DNA from: an uncultured Bacteroidales bacterium
GTDB lineage: Bacteria; Bacteroidota; Bacteroidia; Bacteroidales; Muribaculaceae
DNA length: 64,000 nucleotides
Direction of reading: 5' to 3'
Assembly (NCBI GenBank): GCA_902785925.1
Contig: CADAAI010000011.1
Span: 1 to 64,000, forward strand
Below, piece after piece: positions 32,212-40,254 of this stretch; the stretch's first letter is position 1; each line of letters starts with the position of its first letter. The translations under genes were made by a program, and so were the position numbers. The notes under the pieces were generated by a model, which ran no database searches, was not told the origin of the DNA, and was given only the letters and a program-made list of their open reading frames with translations.

Positions 32212-32748
32212 ATGAAACGATTTGCAATTATTATCTTATCAATAGTAGTCGCTATGGCAGCAAGCTTGGGAGTCAACGCAAAGGCTAAACGCGGCTATGC
32301 TAAGGGAAAACGCACCATCACAACACAGAGCGTCAAAAAAGCCTATCTCAAAAAGATCTATAGTCTTTCCAAGTTTCAAGATGAGGGCTATTTCCTTACC
32401 GACATCACTGGCGACGGCATTCCTGAACTGTGGGTGAAGTATGGCACCTGTGAGGCCGACTATATGCTTGATGTTTACACCTACACCAAATCGGGACTGA
32501 GACGAATTCTGCGCACTGGAGCAAGTCACACCGGCTATTATGGTAACCCAAATGGCAATTATGTGATTGCACAAAATGCGCACATGGGCTATGAGGTAGA
32601 CACGCGCATCACCTACACAGGTAAGAAATTGCGCGAGAAAATAATATATGAGAGCCCAGGAGAAGTAGAAAACTACAGAGACTTGAGTGAGCCTATTTTC
32701 AACTTTACTCCATTTAATGACACTAGCGCAATATACTTTTTATTCTGA
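32212..32748 (+). CDS. Secreted protein of unknown function
   Basis: Counting from ATG 32212, the 178-residue protein has a signal peptide (about 1-24, ASLGVNAKA) and a basic linker. Its domain contains GYFLTDITGDGIPELWVKYG, reminiscent of VCBS/FG-GAP calcium-binding loops (DxTGDGxPEL). I do not recognise a specific family. It has its own promoter, directly behind the orphan dockerin fragment. Confidence 0.7.
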   Translation: MKRFAIIILSIVVAMAASLGVNAKAKRGYAKGKRTITTQSVKKAYLKKIYSLSKFQDEGYFLTDITGDGIPELWVKYGTCEADYMLDVYTYTKSGLRRILRTGASHTGYYGNPNGNYVIAQNAHMGYEVDTRITYTGKKLREKIIYESPGEVENYRDLSEPIFNFTPFNDTSAIYFLF

Positions 32749-32816
32749 AAACAAGAATTTCCCCCAAAGTCGCAAAATATCATCAAATCATACTTTAACC
32801 CTTAAAACTCAATATT

Positions 32817-33581
32817 ATGGCACTTTTTTGTACCAACTGTGGTAGTCAAATTCCTGAGGGCGCACGATTCTGCGCTGCTTGCGGCAGCCCTGCTCCTGTT
32901 CAGCAACCACCTATGCAACAGCCGGCACAGCAGCCACCTGTTCAGCAACCCACCTATGGGCAGGCTCCCTATCAGCAACCAGCGCCCTACCCTGGCTACG
33001 ATCCCTACATGCCTCCCGAACTTGCTCCTAAGAAGAAGTCTAACGCAGGCATCATAGCTCTCATTGCAGTGCTTGCTCTCGCTGCCTTGGCTGGCGGTGG
33101 CTGGGCGCTTTATAAGTATGTGCTCAAGCCTTCGGCACCCCAGGAAAATAGCGAGTCGTCGGCATCATTCAGCAGCGAAGAGGACAATACTAGCTTCTCG
33201 ACTGTTGAGTCAAGCGACAATGATAACGAATCTTTCTCTACCGATTCAGTTGCCAGCAACAATGACGAAAAGATAGTCAATCAAAATCCTGAGCCTGATG
33301 TGCCTAGCATCCCAGAGGAAAAGGTAAGGCCAAGAAGACCCAGCGAGCCTTTCGGTATGACCGATGAAGAGGCTGCACAGATGAGGCGAAATAGTGGCCG
33401 TAACGTGCCTAGCATTCCACGCACCAGGCCTTCTCGCAACAACGGCGAACCTTGGGGCATGACCGACGAGGAAGCTGCTCAGATGAATGACAACTACGGC
33501 ATGCCAATGGGTATGACCGATGAGGAAGCGGCTCAGATGCGAAAGATGCAGCGTCAGCAGCGCAGGGCAAGGCGTCGTTAG
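32817..33581 (+). CDS. Zinc-ribbon membrane protein with repeated GMTDEEAAQM motif
   Basis: The 254-residue protein begins with a four-cysteine zinc ribbon (FCTNCGSQIPEGARFCAACG). A Pro/Gln-rich linker and one membrane helix (about 78-100, GIIALIAVLALAALAGGGW) follow. The acidic, serine-rich outer part contains three copies of GMTDEEAAQM, each preceded by proline or basic residues. The C-terminus is strongly basic (RRARRR). Zinc-ribbon plus single helix proteins are common in Bacteroidetes and their roles are mostly unknown. It shares its architecture with the two zinc-ribbon proteins at 59.6-60.9 kb. Confidence 0.8.
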   Translation: MALFCTNCGSQIPEGARFCAACGSPAPVQQPPMQQPAQQPPVQQPTYGQAPYQQPAPYPGYDPYMPPELAPKKKSNAGIIALIAVLALAALAGGGWALYKYVLKPSAPQENSESSASFSSEEDNTSFSTVESSDNDNESFSTDSVASNNDEKIVNQNPEPDVPSIPEEKVRPRRPSEPFGMTDEEAAQMRRNSGRNVPSIPRTRPSRNNGEPWGMTDEEAAQMNDNYGMPMGMTDEEAAQMRKMQRQQRRARRR

Positions 33582-33620
33582 TCAGGAGCTATAGGATAAA
33601 CCCTAAAGCTATCAACAAAA

Positions 33621-33665
33621 AGGAGGTTGCTCCAGGAATTCCTGAGTGCAACCTCTTTATTTTTG
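33621..33665. terminator. Terminator between convergent genes
   Basis: GAGGTTGC (33623-33630) pairs with GCAACCTC (33648-33655) with an inner AGGAATTCCT palindrome. T-rich sequence follows on the plus side and an A run precedes on the left, so it can serve both strands. Confidence 0.8.
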
Positions 33666-33684
33666 TCTTCAATCTTTTGAGTAA

Positions 33685-34248
33685 TTACATTACAAATGTA
33701 GAGTCGTAATACTTCTGAACGTCGCTAGCCTCAATGTCGAAGTCTTTCTCCTTTTCCAGTATTTCCATGTTCTCGCTGTTCACGCAGCGGCAACGAATTA
33801 TGTTGTTGGAGTCAGGAACAAAAAGGATTACATCTTCGCGATATGGGTCGATGAAAACGTTGCTGAATTTTATCATATAGAACTTGGTGCCGTTGTGCTC
33901 AAACTCGTAGGCCGAGCCACTCAGACCACCCATCTGTTCCATGAGTGGGGCAATGCCCGAGCGTTTTACAAAGAATTCGTTGGCTAGCAGGTTGCGAATG
34001 GGCTGCTTGGTGCCCTCTTTGCCTACAGCGGCAACGATGAGTTCTTCGATGGTTTTCTCGTTGGAATAGGACGATGCCACGGCGGCATCGGCGCCACGGT
34101 CGGTTGGCATTTCAAGGCCTGGACGTGCCTTGGTAACCTTGGTGGTTGTTGCTTTCTTCTTGGTCACTTTCTTCTTGGGGGCGGCATTGAGCGAGAAAGT
34201 TACTGCCAGTGCCAGCATGCATACAGCAATTGTTGCGATTTTCTTCAT
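33685..34248 (-). CDS. Secreted protein of unknown function
   Basis: The 187-residue protein has a signal peptide (about 1-22, FSLNAAPK) and a lysine/threonine-rich linker (KKKVTKKKATTTKVTK). A globular domain with no recognised family follows (EELIVAAVGKEGTKQPIRNL, AYEFEHNGTKFYMIKFSNVF, ILFVPDSNNIIRC). It is monocistronic, with a -7 element upstream and a shared terminator downstream. Confidence 0.75.
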   Translation of the reverse strand: MKKIATIAVCMLALAVTFSLNAAPKKKVTKKKATTTKVTKARPGLEMPTDRGADAAVASSYSNEKTIEELIVAAVGKEGTKQPIRNLLANEFFVKRSGIAPLMEQMGGLSGSAYEFEHNGTKFYMIKFSNVFIDPYREDVILFVPDSNNIIRCRCVNSENMEILEKEKDFDIEASDVQKYYDSTFVM

Positions 34249-34287
34249 TTTCTTGTGCTTTTAAGGGTTATAAATGTCTTGTTTTTG

Positions 34288-34295
34288 CAAATATA
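34288..34295 (-). promoter_or_regulatory. -7 element upstream of the gene at 34248
   Basis: On the minus strand TATATTTG matches TAnnTTTG. The -33 element at the proper distance is not clear. Confidence 0.45.
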
Positions 34296-34332
34296 ATATG
34301 TTTTTTTCAAACTTAATTCACCTTGGTGTATG

Positions 34333-34366
34333 AAAAAAGCCCCAACATGTAATGTTGAGGCCTTTG
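34333..34366 (-). terminator. Terminator of the tRNA-Tyr gene
   Basis: On the minus strand AAAGGCCTCAACAT pairs with ATGTTGGGGCTTT (one mismatch) around TAC and runs into TTTTTTC, seven bases after the tRNA. Confidence 0.85.
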
Positions 34367-34372
34367 GAAGCG

Positions 34373-34452
34373 TGGGAAGAGGTGGACTCGAACCACCGAA
34401 CCCGAAGGAGCGGATTTACAGTCCGCCGCAATTGCCACTATGCGATCTTCCC
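34373..34452 (-). tRNA. tRNA-Tyr (anticodon GTA)
   Basis: On the minus strand the acceptor arms GGGAAGA and TCTTCCC pair fully, with discriminator A. The anticodon stem-loop GCGGACTGTAAATCCGC carries anticodon GTA. The T arm is GGTGGTTCGAGTCCACC. A long variable arm is present, as expected for bacterial tRNA-Tyr. CCA is not encoded. It has its own promoter and terminator. Confidence 0.95.
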
Positions 34453-34470
34453 ATTGCTCGATTGCGACTG

Positions 34471-34501
34471 CAAAGGTAATACATTTTTTTTAATCTGCAA
34501 A
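34471..34501 (-). promoter_or_regulatory. Promoter of tRNA-Tyr
   Basis: On the minus strand TTTG (34501-34498) and TACCTTTG (34478-34471) are separated by exactly 19 bp, a full consensus promoter about 20 bases before the mature tRNA 5' end. Confidence 0.8.
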
Positions 34502-34573
34502 TTTTTTCATTTTAGCAGCATCATTTTTTTATAAATAGCAATAGAAATACCGTATTTTAGAGAAATAAAACAC

Positions 34574-34581
34574 TATCTTTG
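34574..34581 (+). promoter_or_regulatory. -7 element upstream of the LtaS-like gene
   Basis: TATCTTTG matches TAnnTTTG and leaves a leader of about 15 bases before ATG 34603. Confidence 0.5.
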
Positions 34582-34602
34582 CAAGAAATTTTTGATTAAC
34601 GA

Positions 34603-36612
34603 ATGAAACTTACGACAAACGATAAACAATCATCGAGCAAAGAAACTCGACACAAGATACTCACATCACGCTTTGCTCCACTAGTGGCACTTGCGTTGAA
34701 TTTGTTAATAGCCTATGTGGTGTATTTCATTGCACGAGTGGCCTATTTGCTTGAGAATTACAGCATTTTCTCGCAGGGAATGGACGCTAAGGGATTAATG
34801 AGCGCTTTTCAGGGGGGATTAATGTTTGACTCCTCAGCGATTATGTACACCTGCTCGCTTTATATCGCCATGATGCTGCTGCCTTTGCACTTGAAGGAAC
34901 GGCCAGCCTATCACAAGGTGTGCAAGTGGCTCTTTGTTGTGGTTAATGCCATATGCCTGGCAATCAATCTCATGGACGCCGTTTATTTTCAGTACACGAG
35001 TCGCCGGACCACAAGCACAGTGTTTTCGGAGTTTAGCCATGAAGGTAACTTGGGTTCGATTTTTGGTACCGAGATGCTTCGACACTGGTACCTTGTGCTC
35101 GTTGCGATAGTGCTGGTGTGGCTCATGTGGAAACTCTATGTTATGCCACGCCTCACTGTGCAGCGCGCACGCTCTTGGCGATACTATGCTATCATGGTGG
35201 TGGGAGTGCTGGCTATGGTGCCGGCTATGATTGGTGGCATGCGCGGAGGCTTGGCTACTGCAGTGCGCCCTATCACGGTGAGCAACGCTAATCAGTATGT
35301 TGACCGCCCTGTAGATGCAGCGCTCGTGCTCAACACACCATTTGCATTGCTGCGCACCATGGGCAAAGACGTGTATAGCAACCCCCATTACTTCGACAAC
35401 GAAACTCAGCTCGAAGCCGTTTATACTCCAGTTCACGAACCAGCCGACACAGCCAAGTTTACACCTAAGAATGTGGTGGTGATTATCGTTGAGAGCTACG
35501 GAAAGGAGTATGTGGGCTTTTTCAACCACGACCTCGATGGAGGCAAGTATAAGGGCTATACCCCCTTTATCGACTCACTGATGACCAAGTCACTAACTTT
35601 CAAGTATAGCTATGCCAATGGGCGTAAAAGTATTGATGCAATGCCTAGCGTGCTTTCGGGAATTCCCATGATGAAAGAACCGTTCTTCGTTACTCCCGCC
35701 TCGATGAATCATCTGAGTGGCATGGCGCGTCAGCTCGATGGCAAGGGCTATACCACAGCTTTTTTCCATGGTGCGCAAAATGGGTCGATGGGATTCCAGG
35801 CCTTCGCACGCGCTACTGGCTACCAGCAATATCTGGGACGCACCGAGTTTAACAACGACCCCACTACCCGTGGCGACAAAGACTACGATGGCACCTGGGC
35901 AATTTGGGACGAGCCATTCTTGCAGTTTATGTGCCACAAGCTAAATGGCTTCAAGGAACCGTTCCTGGCGACCGTGTTCACTGCTTCTAGCCACCATCCG
36001 TTTAAGGTTCCCGAGGAACTCGAACAGCAGTATCCCGAGGAAGGCACTCAGCCCATCCACAAGTGTGTGCGTTACACCGACATGGCTCTGCGTCGTTTCT
36101 TCGAGGAAGCAGCCAAGCAGCCATGGTTTAAGAACACCATCTTCATCTTTACTGCCGACCACACCAACCAAACTACACACGACGTCTATAAGACCGATCT
36201 GGGTATCTACTCGGTGCCCATTGCTTTCTACACTCCCGATGGCAGCCTAGCTCCTGCCGTGCGCGACGATGTGCTTATGCAGCAAGCAAGCGTCATGCCC
36301 ACCCTTATGGGAATATTGGGTTATGACAAGTCCTATTTAGCTTTTGGTTGTGACGTGCTCAACATGCCTGCTGCCGAGACTTGGGCGTTCAACTACAACA
36401 ATGGCATCTACCAGTTCCTGCAAGGCGACTGGATGATGCAGCACGATGGCGAGAAAGTTAAGGCCATGTACCGCTTCAAGACCGACCCATTGCTCAAGCA
36501 AAACCTTGTGGGCAAGGCGCCCGAGCAGGCCGCCATGGAGCGCGAGCTCAAAGCCCTCGTCCAGCAATACATGACTCGCATGACCGATGACCGCCTCACC
36601 GCCCCCAACTAA
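34603..36612 (+). CDS. LtaS-like membrane sulfatase-fold phosphotransferase
   Basis: The 669-residue protein has five membrane helices in the first 230 residues. An extracytoplasmic alkaline-phosphatase/sulfatase domain follows. The first metal site is NVVVIIVESYGKEYVGFFN. The nucleophile region is SYANGRKSIDAMPSVLSGIP, and later come SSHHPFKVP and FTADHTN. This is the layout of lipoteichoic acid synthase and related phosphoglycerol or phosphoethanolamine transferases, which act on lipids or glycans outside the inner membrane. Gram-negative Bacteroidetes lack LTA, so the acceptor is unknown. Confidence 0.88.
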   Translation: MKLTTNDKQSSSKETRHKILTSRFAPLVALALNLLIAYVVYFIARVAYLLENYSIFSQGMDAKGLMSAFQGGLMFDSSAIMYTCSLYIAMMLLPLHLKERPAYHKVCKWLFVVVNAICLAINLMDAVYFQYTSRRTTSTVFSEFSHEGNLGSIFGTEMLRHWYLVLVAIVLVWLMWKLYVMPRLTVQRARSWRYYAIMVVGVLAMVPAMIGGMRGGLATAVRPITVSNANQYVDRPVDAALVLNTPFALLRTMGKDVYSNPHYFDNETQLEAVYTPVHEPADTAKFTPKNVVVIIVESYGKEYVGFFNHDLDGGKYKGYTPFIDSLMTKSLTFKYSYANGRKSIDAMPSVLSGIPMMKEPFFVTPASMNHLSGMARQLDGKGYTTAFFHGAQNGSMGFQAFARATGYQQYLGRTEFNNDPTTRGDKDYDGTWAIWDEPFLQFMCHKLNGFKEPFLATVFTASSHHPFKVPEELEQQYPEEGTQPIHKCVRYTDMALRRFFEEAAKQPWFKNTIFIFTADHTNQTTHDVYKTDLGIYSVPIAFYTPDGSLAPAVRDDVLMQQASVMPTLMGILGYDKSYLAFGCDVLNMPAAETWAFNYNNGIYQFLQGDWMMQHDGEKVKAMYRFKTDPLLKQNLVGKAPEQAAMERELKALVQQYMTRMTDDRLTAPN

Positions 36613-36681
36613 TCTTGGAGAGCATATTTTCTTCATAGAAAAATCATAATTTTACATACAAAACTATAAACAGAAGTCATT

Positions 36682-37128
36682 ATGAAACGTTTTTTATTTA
36701 TAGCAACAACTCTAGTTTTATCGTTGTCGCTTGCCAGCTGCATTGGAACAGATCGTGGAAATTATGGTTCGGCACGTAACAGCGACAAGGGCCCAGTAGT
36801 TGATACCGTGAAAGTCTACGATACCACCTATGTGGAAGTTAAAGAGGTGGAAAGAGTGAGGTCACATCCAAGAGGGGGCGAGGAATTTGTCCCTTCCATC
36901 CTTAATGAATATGTGGTGACATCTTTTGGAGGTTATGGCGTATACATGCGCTATCGTCCTCAGGAAAGCGCCAAGACTGATATTATATATCGTGACGACA
37001 TGCACTTTATGGGTGCTCCTTCAAGGGTGCCTGGATGGATTATGGTCGTTGAGGATGACGAGGTTATTGGCTATATGCCTGAGGAAAAAGTTTACGAGTT
37101 GGATGGTGATTATTACGAGGCTCAATAA
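36682..37128 (+). CDS. Lipoprotein of unknown function, SH3-like C-terminus
   Basis: The 148-residue protein has a lipobox (LSLASC, Cys20). After a linker with an EVKEVERVRSH segment it shows a compact beta domain (YGVYMRYRPQESAK, MGAPSRVPGWIMVVEDDE, IGYMPEEKVYELDG) that looks like a bacterial SH3-type fold. Function unknown. It stands alone between the LtaS-like gene and ybeY. Confidence 0.7.
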   Translation: MKRFLFIATTLVLSLSLASCIGTDRGNYGSARNSDKGPVVDTVKVYDTTYVEVKEVERVRSHPRGGEEFVPSILNEYVVTSFGGYGVYMRYRPQESAKTDIIYRDDMHFMGAPSRVPGWIMVVEDDEVIGYMPEEKVYELDGDYYEAQ

Positions 37129-37231
37129 TTATTAAATGCCCTTCAGTTTTTAAGTTGAGAAAACTGTAGTTTTCGGCAAAAATCAGACAAGAAAACTGGC
37201 AACTAATGACTGAAAACTCAAAACTTTTTGT

Positions 37232-37239
37232 TATATTTG
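37232..37239 (+). promoter_or_regulatory. -7 element upstream of ybeY
   Basis: TATATTTG matches TAnnTTTG, about 30 bases before ATG 37270. It would drive ybeY and mnmG. Confidence 0.5.
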
Positions 37240-37269
37240 CATTTCGTTTTTTTTGAGAGGTTTTGACGC

Positions 37270-37704
37270 ATGGAAATTAGTTACATTACCCAGAATGTGG
37301 AGATGCCAGCTATTGATGCCGAAAAGGTGAAATGCTGGATTGAGGCGGTGGCTCGTGAGCATGGTAAGCGTGTGGGCGCCCTCACCTATGTGTTCTGCGA
37401 TGATGAATACATTCTCGCCACCAACAATCAGTTCCTGGGCCATGACTACTACACCGACATCATTACCTTCGATTATAGTAACAGTCACCGCATCAGCGGC
37501 GATATGGTGATTTCGCTCGACACCGTGCGCACCAATGCCGAGCAGCTTGGTGTGGACTACAATAGCGAACTCCTGCGCGTCATCATCCATGGTGTGCTTC
37601 ACTTGTGCGGCATCAACGACAAGGGTCCTGGAGAGCGCGAGATAATGGAGCGTCATGAGAACGAGGCTCTGGCTCTGCTGCCCGAAAATGTGTTTGTTCA
37701 ATGA
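37270..37704 (+). CDS. ybeY: Endoribonuclease YbeY
   Basis: The 144-residue protein matches the single-strand endoribonuclease needed for 16S rRNA 3' maturation and ribosome quality control. The middle shows YVFCDDEYILATNNQFLGHDYYTDIITFDY and the metal site is IIHGVLHLCGINDKG. Most family members have a third histidine ligand (HGxLHLxGYDH); here the position is IND followed by Lys. The stop overlaps the start of mnmG by four bases (ATGA), so the two are translationally coupled. Confidence 0.93.
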   Translation: MEISYITQNVEMPAIDAEKVKCWIEAVAREHGKRVGALTYVFCDDEYILATNNQFLGHDYYTDIITFDYSNSHRISGDMVISLDTVRTNAEQLGVDYNSELLRVIIHGVLHLCGINDKGPGEREIMERHENEALALLPENVFVQ

Positions 37705-39578
37705 GGTTTGACTATGATGTAATAGTGATTGGTGCCGGTCATGCCGGCTGCGAGGCTGCGTGTGCTGCAGCTCGCTTGGGTTCCCCTACCCTGCTCATTA
37801 CGATGGACATGAACAAGGTGGCGCAGATGAGCTGCAACCCTGCTGTTGGCGGCATCGCCAAAGGTCAGATAGTGCGCGAAATCGACGCACTGGGCGGCCA
37901 GATGGGCATCGTCACCGACCGCTCGTCAATCCAGTTCCGGATGCTAAACCGCAGTAAGGGACCTGCTATGTGGAGTCCACGTTCGCAGAGCGATCGCACA
38001 CGTTTTATCGAGAACTGGCGCAAGATTCTTGACACTACCCCTAACTTATATATGTGGCAGGACAGTGCCACAGGCCTAGTCATCGAGGATGGCGTGGTTA
38101 AGGGCGTTAAAACTGCCTTTGGCGTCACTTTCAATGCTAAGGCAGTAATTCTCACTGCTGGTACTTTCCTCAACGGATTGATGCATGTGGGTAGCGTGCA
38201 GGTCGAGGGCGGCCGAGTGTCGGAACCCGCCTCAACGGGCATCACCGAGCAACTTACAGCACTTGGTTTCAGTGCCAGCCGCATGAAGACAGGTACACCT
38301 GTTCGCCTCGACGCCCGCACCATCGACTACAGCCAATGCCAGCGCCAAGATGGCGAGAACGACTTCCATCATTTCTCCTATCTGCCTGGTATTCGCAGTG
38401 AGCTGCGTCAGCGCCCATGCTGGATAGTCTACACCAATGAGGAGGTGCACCAAGTGCTGCATGAGGGTCTCCCCTACTCCCCATTATATAACGGTCAAAT
38501 TCAAAGCGTTGGACCTCGTTACTGCCCAAGTATCGAGACAAAACTCGTGACTTTTCCCGATAAAGATTCGCATCAGCTCTTTATCGAGCCAGAGGGCGAG
38601 ACTACGCACGAGATGTACTTGAACGGCTTCTCGTCATCAATGCCTTGGGACGTGCAGATTGAGGCGCTGAGCAAGATTCCAGCGCTGCGCAACGCCCAGG
38701 TCTATCGTCCGGGTTATGCCATTGAATACGACTTCTTCGACCCACGCCAACTCACCCATACACTCGAGACAAAGCTTGTCAAGAACCTCTATTTCGCAGG
38801 ACAGGTAAATGGTACTACAGGCTATGAGGAAGCGGCAGGACAGGGTTTGGTGGCAGGCATTAACGCCCATCAGGCTATAAACGGTAGGGAACCGTTTGTT
38901 CTTGCACGCGATGAAGCCTACATAGGTGTGCTTATCGACGACCTGGTCACGAAGGGTGTGGATGAACCCTACCGCATGTTTACTTCACGCGCCGAGCACC
39001 GTATCTTGCTGCGTCAGGATGATGCCGACATGCGCTTAACTCCACGTGGTTATGAGTTGGGTTTGGTGTCGCAGGAACGCTACGAACTAATGGTCGCTAA
39101 GCGCGATCAAGTTGATGATTTGGTGGAGTTTGCGCGCAATTTCTCGGTGAAGGCATCGATGATAAATCCGTCGCTTGAAGAGGCTGGATATCAACCACTT
39201 AAGCAGGGTCTCAAACTCTATGACTTATTGTTGCGCCCACAGCTTGATATTCAACAAGTTGCACGGTTTATCCCTGCCTTGCAGGCTAAGATCGATGCTC
39301 TCGAAGAGGCGCGCCGAGAAGAAATTATCGAGGCTGCCGAAATTAAGATTAAGTACCACGGATACATTCAGCGCGAGGAGTTGATTGCCGAGAAGATAGG
39401 GCGTCTTGACCGTCTTTATATCAAGGATAAGTTTGACTACCCATCAATCCTCCAGCTCTCGACCGAGGCTCGCCAGAAGTTGGCGCGCATCAACCCAGAA
39501 ACGATTGGTCAGGCGTCACGCATCCCTGGTATCTCGCCCAGCGACATCAACATCCTGCTGGTGCTCATGGGGCGATGA
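37701..39578 (+). CDS. mnmG: tRNA uridine-34 5-carboxymethylaminomethyl synthesis enzyme MnmG
   Basis: The 625-residue protein is a full-length MnmG (GidA). It has the FAD loop VIGAGHAGCEAACAAARLG, the signature SCNPAVGGIAKGQ, the central motif GYEEAAGQGLVAGINA and the helical C-terminal MnmE-binding domain ending ISPSDINILLVLMGR. With MnmE it modifies the wobble uridine of several tRNAs using FAD, NADH and a folate carrier. In many bacteria mnmG lies near the chromosome origin. Here a parS sequence follows its stop by 11 bases. Confidence 0.97.
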   Translation: MRFDYDVIVIGAGHAGCEAACAAARLGSPTLLITMDMNKVAQMSCNPAVGGIAKGQIVREIDALGGQMGIVTDRSSIQFRMLNRSKGPAMWSPRSQSDRTRFIENWRKILDTTPNLYMWQDSATGLVIEDGVVKGVKTAFGVTFNAKAVILTAGTFLNGLMHVGSVQVEGGRVSEPASTGITEQLTALGFSASRMKTGTPVRLDARTIDYSQCQRQDGENDFHHFSYLPGIRSELRQRPCWIVYTNEEVHQVLHEGLPYSPLYNGQIQSVGPRYCPSIETKLVTFPDKDSHQLFIEPEGETTHEMYLNGFSSSMPWDVQIEALSKIPALRNAQVYRPGYAIEYDFFDPRQLTHTLETKLVKNLYFAGQVNGTTGYEEAAGQGLVAGINAHQAINGREPFVLARDEAYIGVLIDDLVTKGVDEPYRMFTSRAEHRILLRQDDADMRLTPRGYELGLVSQERYELMVAKRDQVDDLVEFARNFSVKASMINPSLEEAGYQPLKQGLKLYDLLLRPQLDIQQVARFIPALQAKIDALEEARREEIIEAAEIKIKYHGYIQREELIAEKIGRLDRLYIKDKFDYPSILQLSTEARQKLARINPETIGQASRIPGISPSDINILLVLMGR

Positions 39579-39589
39579 AAAAACGGCAT

Positions 39590-39605
39590 TGTTCCACGTG
39601 AAACA
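39590..39605. promoter_or_regulatory. parS: parS site (ParB/Spo0J binding sequence)
   Basis: TGTTCCACGTGAAACA is identical to the classical 16-bp bacterial parS (as known from Bacillus subtilis). It lies in the intergenic gap between mnmG and apt. parS is the loading site for the ParB CTP-clamp in chromosome segregation and is usually clustered near oriC. No parA/parB or dnaA gene is in the window. Confidence 0.88.
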
Positions 39606-39662
39606 TTTGCCCCTCCCCCACTCCTTGTGATTTTTATTACAACAAAAAAAATATTTACCATT

Positions 39663-40205
39663 ATGGAAAAAGAAAAAATCGAATTTGTAAAGAGCAAAGT
39701 AAGGAATATACCTGATTTTCCAGTAAAAGGAATACAGTTTAAGGACCTCACAACAGCATTTAAGGATGCTGAGTCGTTGCGCATCATGTGCGATGCCATC
39801 ATCGAGTTATATAAGGATAAAGGCATCACCAAGGTGGTCGGCATCGAGGCGCGCGGATTCATCTTCGGTGCAATTCTTGCTGCGAGTTTAGGCGCAGGTT
39901 TTGTGCCTTTGCGCAAACCCGGCAAGTTGCCAGCAAAGACCATCAAGAAGACTTATACTAAGGAATACGGTGAAGATGTTATCGAGATTCACGAGGATGC
40001 AATAAGTCCTGATGATGTGGTTCTCATGCACGACGACTTGTTGGCTACTGGTGGCACTATGGCGGCAGCTCTCGACCTGGTGAAGACTATGAATCCCAAG
40101 AAGGTTTACATCAACTTCATCTGCGAGCTTGTCGATCTCAAGGGCCGCAATCTATTCCCTGCCGATGTGGAGGTTACTTCTCTCTTCGACTTCGAGGGCG
40201 AGTAA
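39663..40205 (+). CDS. apt: Adenine phosphoribosyltransferase
   Basis: The 180-residue protein has the usual Apt length and motifs: VRNIPDFPVKGIQFKDLT, the flexible-loop region GIEARGFIFGAIL, and the PRPP-binding motif VVLMHDDLLATGGTMAAAL. It converts adenine and PRPP to AMP for purine salvage. ATG 39663 is preferred over upstream codons because homologues begin in this region and the upstream bases are T/A-rich leader. Confidence 0.95.
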   Translation: MEKEKIEFVKSKVRNIPDFPVKGIQFKDLTTAFKDAESLRIMCDAIIELYKDKGITKVVGIEARGFIFGAILAASLGAGFVPLRKPGKLPAKTIKKTYTKEYGEDVIEIHEDAISPDDVVLMHDDLLATGGTMAAALDLVKTMNPKKVYINFICELVDLKGRNLFPADVEVTSLFDFEGE

Positions 40206-40254
40206 TTTTAATGCACACCATAAACTCTCCCCTCTCCCCTGTCTCCTGTAACCC

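Noticed and set aside
34373..34534. 60-residue plus-strand ORF overlapping the tRNA
   Set aside because: It reads through the complement of tRNA-Tyr and its promoter and has no protein features.
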